Source: Halosolutus halophilus (GTDB lineage Archaea; Halobacteriota; Halobacteria; Halobacteriales; Natrialbaceae). Taken from it: a stretch of 64,000 bases of DNA. The first letter of the stretch is position 1. Every line of letters begins with the position of its first letter. The translations under genes and the position numbers were made by a program. This document shows, piece by piece, positions 25,546-33,278 of the stretch. The notes under the pieces were generated by a model. The model did no database searches. It saw only the letters and a list, made by a program, of their open reading frames with translations, and was not told the DNA's origin. Location: the NCBI RefSeq assembly GCF_022869805.1, contig NZ_CP094974.1, forward strand, positions 4,154,001-4,218,000, given 5' to 3'.

Positions 25546-25562
25546 GGTAACACCGAGTTACC
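25546..25562. promoter_or_regulatory. Palindrome between the hydrolase gene and priL
   Basis: GGTAAC-ACCGA-GTTACC is a perfect 6-base inverted repeat with a 5-base centre, 113 bases before the hydrolase ATG and 117 before the priL ATG. For priL, GTTTACC at about 25647-25653 is a plausible TATA box 29 bases before the start. The dyad is a candidate operator with unknown binder. Confidence 0.4.
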
Positions 25563-25678
25563 GACGGCACCGGCTTCGATCGACTCGCGGCCGTCGATCA
25601 GGATAACAAGACAGTCGCGGCGATCGAGGGACCGGGCAACCAGCACGTTTACCCTGCCGCAGTAATATCTCGTTACCG

Positions 25679-26758
25679 ATGCAGCGACTGCACGCCCGGT
25701 ATCCGTTTCTCGAGGCCGCCCGCGACGCCGTGGCGACGGAGGCTGTCGATCTGGCCACCGTCGTCGAGCAGGATCGGGCGGTCGTCGACCGCGCCCGCGA
25801 GCGCGTCGTCGCCTCGCTCGAGGACGGGGAGACCGGTGATCCGCGCCGGGACGCGCGCGTCGAACTGCTCTCCTATCCGGTCGCCCGGGTGCTCGTCTCG
25901 ATGGTCGACGAACGCGTCCTCGTCCGGAAGTACGCCCGCGCCGAGGCGGCGACGGCATACGATCGCTTCACCGACGACCTGACCGATACGACGGAACTGA
26001 AAAGCGTCGACGCGACGGGCCTGGACGTCGATTCCTTGCTGGCCGAGTTCGACCTCCAGGACGCCGTCAGGGAGACGGCCGACGGCTACCGCATCGACGT
26101 CGGGACCTACGTCCCGCTCGCGGCGGACCTCTGGGACGACGAGTGGCGACTGGTCAACCGGGCGCTGGCCAACGGCGACGTTCCGGTCACGGAATCGGAA
26201 CTGCTCACCCTCCTCCGGGAAGCGATCCGCGATCGGATCGACCGTGGACTCCCGTTCGACGTTCCCGACGCGATCGCGACGGCACTGGAAGACGAGGCCG
26301 CCGAGATCCGCGAGGTGCTCGCCGACCTCGAGTTGACCCGCGAGATCGATACCGTCGTTCCCGACCTGTTCCCGCCGTGTATGAAGGCGTTACTGGACCG
26401 GATCCAGAAGGGCGAGCACCTGCCCCACCACTCGCGGTTCGCGATCACCGCCTTCCTGACGAGTATCGGGATGAGCACGGACGAGATCGTCGACCTCTAC
26501 CGCGTGAACTCCTCGTTCGGCGAGGAGATGACGCGCTACCAGACCGACCACATCCGTGGGGACACCTCGCCGACGGAGTACTCGCCGCCCTCCTGTGCGA
26601 CGATGCAGTCCTACGGCGACTGCGTGAACAAGGACGACCTCTGCGAGACGATTCCGCACCCGATGGCCTACTACGAGGAGCGGATCGACGACGCCGACGA
26701 CGACGAGATCGAGGACTGGCGCGAGACCGACGGCGATAGCGCCTCCGCCGGCGACTGA
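25679..26758 (+). CDS. priL: DNA primase large subunit PriL
   Basis: A 359-residue primase large subunit; with PriS it makes RNA/DNA primers for replication. The four Fe-S ligands are C234 (LFPPCMKALL), C306 (SPPSCATMQSYG), C315 (GDCVNKDD) and C322 (LCETIPHPMAYY). Also conserved are HLPHHSRFAITAFLTSIGMS and the RYQTDHIRG stretch that follows. The N-terminal half (RYPFLEAARDAVATEAVDL) binds PriS. It lies 1.6 kb from pcn, both replication genes on the plus strand. PriS is not in the window. Confidence 0.95.
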   Translation: MQRLHARYPFLEAARDAVATEAVDLATVVEQDRAVVDRARERVVASLEDGETGDPRRDARVELLSYPVARVLVSMVDERVLVRKYARAEAATAYDRFTDDLTDTTELKSVDATGLDVDSLLAEFDLQDAVRETADGYRIDVGTYVPLAADLWDDEWRLVNRALANGDVPVTESELLTLLREAIRDRIDRGLPFDVPDAIATALEDEAAEIREVLADLELTREIDTVVPDLFPPCMKALLDRIQKGEHLPHHSRFAITAFLTSIGMSTDEIVDLYRVNSSFGEEMTRYQTDHIRGDTSPTEYSPPSCATMQSYGDCVNKDDLCETIPHPMAYYEERIDDADDDEIEDWRETDGDSASAGD

Positions 26759-26867
26759 CCCGATCGGACCCGTCGAGCCCCGATCGCGACGATCGCGGAG
26801 CGAGCGGGATCCACCGGTCGCTATCGGAGTCAGTGGAGGGAGAGAGTCGGAACCCGGGAACGGAAAT

Positions 26868-27131
26868 CTAGACCGCGCTCTGGCTGTCGGCGTCCTCGTC
26901 CGAATCGAGGTCGTCGTCGGGATCGTTCAGGACGTACGCCAACCCGATCCCGACGGCGGTCAGCAGGAAAATGAAGCCGACGATCGCGCCGACGAGCATC
27001 TCGCCGCCGTCGCTCGAGAGGGATCCGTTATCCACGCCGTAGATCGTCCCGATACCGATCATGGCTCCGATCATCAGGAAGACGGCAGAGACTGCCACGA
27101 CGATTTCGATGAGCTGCTCGCGCTCGACCAT
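26868..27131 (-). CDS. Small two-helix membrane protein, haloarchaeal
   Basis: An 87-residue membrane protein with two hydrophobic helices, EIVVAVSAVFLMIGAMIGIG and MLVGAIVGFIFLLTAVGIGL, separated by an acidic loop (VDNGSLSSDGGE) and followed by an acidic C-terminal tail. Both ends should face the cytoplasm. Widely seen type in haloarchaea, no known function. The ATG at 27131 is chosen; the longer open frame upstream is Arg-rich. Confidence 0.75.
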   Translation of the reverse strand: MVEREQLIEIVVAVSAVFLMIGAMIGIGTIYGVDNGSLSSDGGEMLVGAIVGFIFLLTAVGIGLAYVLNDPDDDLDSDEDADSQSAV

Positions 27132-27284
27132 TATACGTCCGATTTCGCCGGACCGGTCAAAAGCGCTTCGAAGGGGCGCTCGCAGCGATCGGTCCGGAAC
27201 CGTTCGCGACGGCCACTGACGCCCCCGGATCCGGACGCGTCGACCGGATCGAACGCCGCCGCGACGCATCCGCTGCCCGATCGA

Positions 27285-27436
27285 GTATATAAACAGGCGG
27301 CTGGAGTGTGCAGGCGCGGCCGTTATGCCGGTCGAACCCCTACTGGGTTCGAATAGCCACACGACCGCACAAGTGCCGGCAGCACCGCCGTCAACGCAGC
27401 TATCGGCCCCGTGCCGGCCAGCCTCACGACGCACCT
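27285..27436 (+). promoter_or_regulatory. Strong TATA box and about 120-base leader with hairpin before the SWIM gene
   Basis: TATATAAA (27286-27293) is one of the best TATA boxes in the window. Transcription should start near 27314-27318, leaving a leader of about 120 bases before the ATG at 27437, in contrast to the leaderless norm. Within it TCGAACCC-CTACT-GGGTTCGA (27332-27352) forms a perfect 8-base hairpin. The leader contains an out-of-frame ATG at 27325. It may be a regulatory leader or a small RNA promoter. The rest of the 305-base gap (27132-27284) shows no gene. Confidence 0.5.
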
Positions 27437-28060
27437 ATGAAAACAACAGCGTCACCGAAAGCACCACTGCCAGTTCCGTCCGACGACCACCTCGAAGAGC
27501 GATCGCGCCGCGCCCGCACCGAACCGATGTCCGTGCTGGCGCTCGGCGACGGCCTCTACGAGATCGACTCGGCCAGCGACCACACCTATCTCGTCGATCT
27601 TCCGGCGGGCCGGTGTACCTGCCCGGATCACGTCTTCCGTAACGCCCGGTGCAAACACGTCCGCCGCGTCGCGATCGAGATCAACGAGGGCCGGACGCCG
27701 CCGCCGGGCCAGATCGCCGCCCCGTGTCACGACTGCGAGACGGCGGTGTTCGTCGACGAGGACCACTCCGGCCCGGCCTACTGTGACGAGCACGCGATCC
27801 GGCCGGGCGATACCGTCGTCGATCGCGAGACGGGCGATCGGCTGACCGTCGTCGACGTCTCCGTGCTGCGGGCCGACGCGGTCCGGATTCGGCCGGAGGG
27901 GACCACCGTCGCCGAGTACGGGACGAACGAGAGCTACGACTCGGACGTGCCCGTCGTCGGTGCGATCTACCCGCACGCGACCGTGGCCAAGAACGGCGTC
28001 GTCCCCGAGTCGCTGAAAGTCTACGTCTTCCCGCGGACGCGACTCGAAAAAGCGACGTAG
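27437..28060 (+). CDS. SWIM zinc-finger protein
   Basis: A 207-residue protein. Residues about 48-80 form a SWIM zinc finger: RCTCPDH (C60, C62) and RCKHVRR (C72, H74). A second metal site follows with C97 and C100 (PCHDCET) and C116 and H119 (AYCDEHA). The C-terminal half (about 125-205) has beta strands such as GDTVVDRETGDRLTVVDVS. SWIM domains bind nucleic acid or protein and appear with recombination and ubiquitin-like systems; the role here is unknown. In-frame GTG at 27308 would add 43 basic, non-haloarchaeal residues and is rejected. Confidence 0.85.
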   Translation: MKTTASPKAPLPVPSDDHLEERSRRARTEPMSVLALGDGLYEIDSASDHTYLVDLPAGRCTCPDHVFRNARCKHVRRVAIEINEGRTPPPGQIAAPCHDCETAVFVDEDHSGPAYCDEHAIRPGDTVVDRETGDRLTVVDVSVLRADAVRIRPEGTTVAEYGTNESYDSDVPVVGAIYPHATVAKNGVVPESLKVYVFPRTRLEKAT

Positions 28061-28148
28061 GCCCGTCCGCGAACCGCTAAACGCTCGAGAACGGACGACC
28101 CGTTGAGTGTCTCCCGTTTTATTATCGCTCGTCGGGAATTGTCACGGT

Positions 28149-29975
28149 ATGCCATCCGGGATCGACTACGGCCAGTTCGAGGAGGGCCGTGAGGTCAACT
28201 ACTGGGAACTCGATCGGACTCTCGAGCGCGAACTGCGACGAATCTACTACGCAGCGGAGTTCGAGTGGGCCGAACCCCGACTGAGCGAGTTCGGCGAGAT
28301 CGTCGGCCACACGATCGCCGACAACGCCGACTACATCGACGATCACGGGCCGGAACTCGAACCGTACGACAGGCACGGTGAGATCCAGAATCGCGTGCGG
28401 TATCCGGCCGAACAGATCGAGAACGAGCGGCTGACCTACGAGATGGGGATCGTCGCCGATTCGTTCGAAGCGCCGCCGGGTCGCGACGAGCCGATGCCCC
28501 TCTCGCACAACCTCGCGATGCAGTACCTGCTGTGCTACGCGGATCCCGGCTTCGACTGTCCGGTCGCCATGACCGCGGGCGCGGCGCTCGTCCTCGAGAA
28601 GTTCGACGACGGCTCGCTGGCGGAGTATTACGAGGGGCTGACAGCCCGCGAGTACGACGACGTGATCGAAGGCGCGATGTTCCTCACCGAGGAGCAGGGC
28701 GGCAGCGACGTCGGTGCGAACGAGACCCGCGCGGAGTACGACGACGACGAGGGATGCTGGCGGCTCACCGGCGAGAAGTGGTTCTGCTCGAATATCGACG
28801 CCGAGGGAACGCTCGCGCTCGCCCGAACCGGGGACGCGCCGGAGGGGACCGACGGGCTCTCGATGTTCCTCGTCCCCCACGGGGATCTCCCCGGAAGTCC
28901 CGTCACCAAGGGCGATCGGGTCGAGGACGGTCCGCTCTCGCCCGACGAGGTCAACGACCAGCTTTACCGCCGGCTGAAGGACAAACTCGGGACGATCGCC
29001 GTTCCCACCGGCGAGGTCGAGTTCGACGGCGCGAAGGCCGTCCTCGTCGGCGAGGAGGAGAACGGCTTCAAGCAGATGACCGAGATGCTCAACCTGGAGC
29101 GACTGTCGAACGCAGCCGCTTCCTGTGGCATCATGGGCCGCGTGCTGCTGGAGAGCAAGATTTACGCCGCCAACCGCGAGGCCTTCGGCGATACGATCGA
29201 CCAGTACCCGCTGATGCGCGAGGACCTGGTCGACATGACCGTCACCCACGAGGCCGCGATGGCGTACGTCTTCGAGGCCGCGCGGCTGTTTTCCGAGCGC
29301 GAGCGCGCGGAGCGGGCGGGAGAGGAGGACGAAGACACGTACAGGCTGATGCGCCTGCTGATCCCGATCGCGAAGCTGCGGACCGCTCGAATGGCCGTCG
29401 ACACGGCCTCCTACGGGATGGAGGTCCACGGCGGCAACGGCTACGTGAACGACTTCGTCACCAACCGGATGCTCCGGGACGCACAGGTGCTGCCGATCTG
29501 GGAGGGCACCGAGAACATCCTCTCGCTGGACGTCCTCCGGGCCCTGGAGCGCGAGGGGGCACACGAACCGCTGCGCGAAGCGATCGAGGATCGACTCGAG
29601 ACGGTCTCGCACCCGGCGCTCGCCGAGGCCGCCGAGACGGTCGAGTCCGAGTATCACGACCTCGCGAACGCGCTCGCGACGCTGGCCGGCGAGGACGGCG
29701 AGTACGCTCAGCTCTCGGCCAAGCGTCTCGCACACTACGTCTTCGACGTCTTCACCGGTGCCCTGCTGCTCGAGGAGGCCCAGTCGGAACTCGAGGACGG
29801 CAACGGCCGGATGGCACTCGTCGCCCGGCGGTTCGTCGCGAACGAACTCGAAACCCCGGAAGGGCGGGGGATCACGAGCGGCGATCGGTTCGCGCTCGAG
29901 GCCTTCGAGCCGATCGTCCGCCACGCGCCGGTCGATCCGGACGCGGTCTCGGAGACGGTGACGGCCGACGACTAG
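28149..29975 (+). CDS. Acyl-CoA dehydrogenase, AidB-like
   Basis: A 608-residue flavoprotein dehydrogenase. Motifs: MFLTEEQGGSDVGANETRAE (FAD/substrate region), LTGEKWFCSNIDAEGTLALA, LERLSNAAASCGIMGRVLLE, and LPIWEGTENILSLDVLRALE, where the Glu of WEGTEN is the usual catalytic base. The length and C-terminal extension (about 470-608) resemble AidB and long-chain acyl-CoA dehydrogenases rather than short-chain enzymes. It oxidises acyl-CoA to enoyl-CoA in fatty-acid or related breakdown. The ATG at 28149 (MPSGIDYGQFEEGREVNYW) is used; TTTTATTATCG just upstream could hold the TATA box. Confidence 0.9.
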   Translation: MPSGIDYGQFEEGREVNYWELDRTLERELRRIYYAAEFEWAEPRLSEFGEIVGHTIADNADYIDDHGPELEPYDRHGEIQNRVRYPAEQIENERLTYEMGIVADSFEAPPGRDEPMPLSHNLAMQYLLCYADPGFDCPVAMTAGAALVLEKFDDGSLAEYYEGLTAREYDDVIEGAMFLTEEQGGSDVGANETRAEYDDDEGCWRLTGEKWFCSNIDAEGTLALARTGDAPEGTDGLSMFLVPHGDLPGSPVTKGDRVEDGPLSPDEVNDQLYRRLKDKLGTIAVPTGEVEFDGAKAVLVGEEENGFKQMTEMLNLERLSNAAASCGIMGRVLLESKIYAANREAFGDTIDQYPLMREDLVDMTVTHEAAMAYVFEAARLFSERERAERAGEEDEDTYRLMRLLIPIAKLRTARMAVDTASYGMEVHGGNGYVNDFVTNRMLRDAQVLPIWEGTENILSLDVLRALEREGAHEPLREAIEDRLETVSHPALAEAAETVESEYHDLANALATLAGEDGEYAQLSAKRLAHYVFDVFTGALLLEEAQSELEDGNGRMALVARRFVANELETPEGRGITSGDRFALEAFEPIVRHAPVDPDAVSETVTADD

Positions 29976-30079
29976 GCCCGGAGTCGAACGGTGACGCCGG
30001 CAGCGGATCGGTCCAGCGGCCAAGGCGGACGCTCGAACGGCGACGGCCAGCGCACTCGTTCTCGATCGATCTTCGGCGC

Positions 30080-30235
30080 TCAATCGATCAGTCGAAAGTC
30101 GTCCTCACCGCAGGTGCAGTTTCGCGGTCGTCCGATCGGTTGGATCCGCCCGTCGGCCCACACGCGGGCCGCGAAAATCGACCCGCAGTGGTCACACGCG
30201 GCCACCCGCCGTGAGTGACCCGTCGAGTCAGTCAT
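30080..30235 (-). CDS. 51-residue zinc-finger protein
   Basis: A very short gene: M-T-D-S-T-G-H-S start at 30235, TGA at 30080. Two Cys pairs lie at C14/C17 (ACDHCGSIF) and C40/C42 (NCTCGEDDF), a zinc-ribbon layout of the small CPxCG-type proteins that are numerous in haloarchaea. The codons between are used as in neighbouring genes and the protein ends FRLID. Several such proteins affect motility, biofilm or transcription, but this one has no assigned role. It lies 85 bases after the P450 gene on the same strand and might share its transcript. Confidence 0.7.
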   Translation of the reverse strand: MTDSTGHSRRVAACDHCGSIFAARVWADGRIQPIGRPRNCTCGEDDFRLID

Positions 30236-30320
30236 GCCTCGATCGGCGTAAGGATCGTTCGCAACATATCGACTGGGCCCAACCAGTTGGGTCCGAGCGT
30301 GATCGAGGATGCGAGACCGG

Positions 30321-31667
30321 TCACGATCGAGACCGTCGGACGAGTTCCATCGCCATCCCGTCCGCCGGGTGGGCCGTCAGGGAGCCGCGGAGTTCGATCG
30401 GACCCGACTCGACCCGCTGGAGGCGAAAGTCGCGGGCGACGACCGCCGCGATGATCGGCGCCTCGAGCATCGTGAACCCCGTGCCGATACAGCTTCGCGG
30501 ACCGGCACCGAACGGGAAGTAGGCGTAGGTAGGGTGGCTCGGATCGGTCCACCGATCGGGATCGAACCGATCGGGGCGGTCGAAGTAGCGCGGATCGCGG
30601 TGGGTCGCCCACTGGGACAGCAGGACCAGCGACTCCTCGGGGAGCCGGTAGCCCGAAACCTCGATCGGCCGATCGACCTGCCGGAAGAGCGCGTACACCG
30701 GCGGGTAGAGCCGCATCGTCTCGCGGAGGACGTTCCGGAGCGTCGTGAGCCCTCGGACGTCGGCGGCGGTCAGATCGGTCGGATCGTCGCGGTCCTCGAA
30801 CAGCGCGTCGACCTCCTCGTGGACGCGCCGCTCGACCGCGGGATGGTCGGCCAGCAGCGCCCACGCGTAGGTGAGTACCAGCGCCGTCGTGTCGTGGCCC
30901 GCGAGCAGCATCGTCAGAAGTTCGTCGCGGATCCCCTCGTCGTCGATCCCCTCGGCCTCGCGGGCCCGCAGGAGGAGCGCGAGCAGGTCGCGGTCGTCGT
31001 CGATCCCCCGGCGACGACGTCGATCGACGAATCCCTCGACGATCCGCTCGAGTTCGGCGATCGAGCGATCGAACTCGCGCTGCCCGGTCGTCGGCACCCA
31101 GTCCGGCACCAGGAGCCGCCGCGGGTCGGGTTCGAACCGGCGGCCGATCGGTTCCAGGAGGCGGCGGATCTGGCGGGTCCGGCCTGGATCGAGGTCGATT
31201 CCGAACATCGCATCGACGATGATCTCGAGGGCCGTCCGCGTCATCTCCCACTCGATATCGCGCTGCTCGCCGTCGGCCCAGCGATCGACCATCGCGGTCG
31301 CTCGCTCGGCCATCAGCGGGGCCAGCGAGGAGACCCGATCGGGTGCGAACGCCGGGCCCGCGATGTCGCGTCGCTCGCGCCACGTCTCCCCCTCGCTCAG
31401 CAACAGTCCCTCGCCGAGCAGAGCCCCGAGTGCGTCGGTCTGGAACGTCGGTTTCGAGAACGCCGACTCGTCGGTCACCAGGACGCGTTCCACGGCGGCT
31501 GGCGTGGTGAGCAGGTAGGTCCGGTTCGGGCCGAGATCGAAAGCCGCGACGTCGCCGTAGGCGTCGCGCAACTCCGTCACGAATCGGAACGGGTCGTCGG
31601 CGTACCGGGGAAGGGACCCGGCGATCGGGACGCCGCGCGGACCGGGCGGGCCGGTGTGGGAACTCAT
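30321..31667 (-). CDS. Cytochrome P450
   Basis: A 448-residue soluble P450. The I-helix oxygen-binding motif is AGHDTT (256-261), the K-helix ExxR is ETMR (316-319), and the haem-thiolate loop is FGAGPRSCIG with Cys393. The N-terminus (PPGPRGVPIAGSLPRYADDP) is the proline-rich start of CYP102/CYP174-like enzymes without membrane anchor. It likely hydroxylates a fatty acid, carotenoid or terpenoid using a ferredoxin; no redox partner is encoded nearby. The ATG at 31667 gives the canonical start; TTTACG about 25-30 bases upstream is a likely TATA box. Confidence 0.93.
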   Translation of the reverse strand: MSSHTGPPGPRGVPIAGSLPRYADDPFRFVTELRDAYGDVAAFDLGPNRTYLLTTPAAVERVLVTDESAFSKPTFQTDALGALLGEGLLLSEGETWRERRDIAGPAFAPDRVSSLAPLMAERATAMVDRWADGEQRDIEWEMTRTALEIIVDAMFGIDLDPGRTRQIRRLLEPIGRRFEPDPRRLLVPDWVPTTGQREFDRSIAELERIVEGFVDRRRRRGIDDDRDLLALLLRAREAEGIDDEGIRDELLTMLLAGHDTTALVLTYAWALLADHPAVERRVHEEVDALFEDRDDPTDLTAADVRGLTTLRNVLRETMRLYPPVYALFRQVDRPIEVSGYRLPEESLVLLSQWATHRDPRYFDRPDRFDPDRWTDPSHPTYAYFPFGAGPRSCIGTGFTMLEAPIIAAVVARDFRLQRVESGPIELRGSLTAHPADGMAMELVRRSRS

Positions 31668-31854
31668 CACACGCAGGTAGGGCCGGATCGTAAAGAACGT
31701 TCGGCCCCTCTCGCGGCGCAACGACCGATTTCGGCGATGGCTTCGTCGGGCGTCTCGAGCGGAGGCCGGATGGTGACAGGGTTCGACTGACCGCCACCCA
31801 CGGAGAACCGCCGACCGCACGTCGTGCCGATCGGTACCGAATTCGGAACCCGGA

Positions 31855-32373
31855 TTACTCGAGAATTCCTGCAGCCTCCTCGACGTCCATCACGCCCTGC
31901 TCGACCGCGTTCAGGACGCGGACGATCTCCTCGTCGGGCCCGGGATCGTCCTCGTCGACCTCCGCGAGCGTGACCTTCTCGCTCTCGCCGACGAACTCGG
32001 GGAAGTCCGTCCCCTCCGCGATCGCGGTCTCCTTCTTGACCCGGTAGTTGCCCCCGTCGGTGACGTGGAGGTCGGCGGGGTGGAAGAAGTACCAGTCCTC
32101 CCGATCGAACCGGACGCCGATCCGGGGTTTCGCGCCGAAGTTCCGGGCGAAGTAGGTCAGGGCCTCGACCTCCTCGCCGGTGAGGTAGATCGGATCGCCG
32201 GCGCTCGATTTCGCTTCGATCGCGTAGAAGTGCTCGCCGTCGCCGGCGAGCACGTCGGGAAGTTCACGGTCGGTCGCAGAACCGCTCGCGGGCGCGCGCA
32301 TCACCGCGAAGCCGGCCCCGTCGAGTTCGTTGACGAGTTCCCGCTCGCGGCGGTCGCCCTTCGCCTGAGACAT
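31855..32373 (-). CDS. hjc: Holliday junction resolvase Hjc
   Basis: A 172-residue archaeal resolvase. The nuclease core is E12 ([10 protein letters not shown]), D40 ([10 protein letters not shown]), E53 and K55 (FYAIEAKSS), matching the E-D-ExK active site that holds Mg2+ and cuts four-way junctions during recombinational repair. A C-terminal 70-residue acidic extension ([20 protein letters not shown]) is usual in haloarchaea. It lies 43 bases downstream of the CPBP gene stop, on the same strand. Confidence 0.93.
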   Translation of the reverse strand: MSQAKGDRRERELVNELDGAGFAVMRAPASGSATDRELPDVLAGDGEHFYAIEAKSSAGDPIYLTGEEVEALTYFARNFGAKPRIGVRFDREDWYFFHPADLHVTDGGNYRVKKETAIAEGTDFPEFVGESEKVTLAEVDEDDPGPDEEIVRVLNAVEQGVMDVEEAAGILE

Positions 32374-32416
32374 ACCCGATCCTCACCGCCGGTGAATAAT
32401 AAAGGAACGGACCCGA

Positions 32417-33229
32417 CTACAGCGGGACGATCCCGGCGACTGCACCGAGCAGCGAGGGAGCCGTTTCGGCACCCTCGACGTCGAACTCGAGGGCCAGATA
32501 CAGCACGCCGAACTGGAACGCGTTGAAGGCCGCGTGCGCGGCGATCGGCACGATGAGGTTGTCGGTTCTGGCGTAGACGTAGCCGAAGATGACGGAGCCG
32601 CCGAAGACGATCGAGAGCGAGACCAGGGTCGCGAGCACCGACTCGGCCAGGACGACGTAGACGGGGAAGTGAACCAGCGCGAAGATCGCGCTCGCGACCC
32701 CGACCGCCTGAAGTCGCGTAAAGGCCGCGTACAGGCGCTTTTGGACGATGTTCCGGAAGAGGAATTCCTCCGCCGGTGCGTTGAAGAAGACCACGATGAG
32801 GATCATGATCAGGATCATCGTCTGATCGTCGTCGATGAACTCGAGTACCTGACTCTCCGCGGCCGGCAGCGAGAGTACCTGGACGAGCAGTCCGACGGCG
32901 AAGTAGTAGAGGAGACTGCCGCCGATGCCACCGGCGACGTACAGCCACCCTCGCTTCGTCGGCAGCCGGAGGTCCACGTACGACCAGCCCCGATCGGTCG
33001 CCGCCAGATAGAGCCCACCGGCGAGGACGAACCCGAGGAAGTTCAGGATCATGAAGACGGTCCGGGCTTCGATCGAGGCGTTCGCCGGCGACTCGAGAAG
33101 GGCGGGATCGAGCAGGAACGCAGGAAGCGTCGTAAACTGGGAGGCGAGGATACCAAGCGACGCCAGTCCGATCGCGACGAGCGTCGAACGGAGCGGTCCG
33201 TCCGTCCGTTGTTGTGGAGGAGTCTCCAT
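32417..33229 (-). CDS. CPBP family intramembrane metalloprotease
   Basis: A 270-residue membrane protein with about seven helices. The Abi/CPBP motifs are EEFLFRN (E154, E155, R159), FALVHFPVY (His of motif 2) and PIAAHAAFNAFQF (motif 3, HxxxN), which place Glu and His for a metalloprotease site in the membrane. Members cleave prenylated proteins or peptides or act in bacteriocin immunity; the archaeal substrate is unknown. The ATG at 33229 (METPPQQRTDG) is preferred to a codon 18 bases upstream. Confidence 0.88.
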   Translation of the reverse strand: METPPQQRTDGPLRSTLVAIGLASLGILASQFTTLPAFLLDPALLESPANASIEARTVFMILNFLGFVLAGGLYLAATDRGWSYVDLRLPTKRGWLYVAGGIGGSLLYYFAVGLLVQVLSLPAAESQVLEFIDDDQTMILIMILIVVFFNAPAEEFLFRNIVQKRLYAAFTRLQAVGVASAIFALVHFPVYVVLAESVLATLVSLSIVFGGSVIFGYVYARTDNLIVPIAAHAAFNAFQFGVLYLALEFDVEGAETAPSLLGAVAGIVPL

Positions 33230-33278
33230 GTTACGGGGTATGGACACCGGCTCCTTGTGCGTTCCTCTCTGGATCGAC

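Noticed and set aside
27332-27352. GGGTTCGAATAG considered as the T-arm of a tRNA
   Set aside because: No acceptor stem, anticodon arm or D-arm can be paired around it; the sequence forms a simple hairpin.
27308-27436. GTG at 27308 as start of the SWIM protein
   Set aside because: It would add 43 residues rich in Arg, Cys and Trp that look non-coding, and it falls at or before the expected transcription start.
28122-30083. Minus-strand 653-codon frame opposite the acyl-CoA dehydrogenase gene
   Set aside because: Antisense shadow caused by high GC; basic composition and no motifs, while the plus strand has a complete dehydrogenase.
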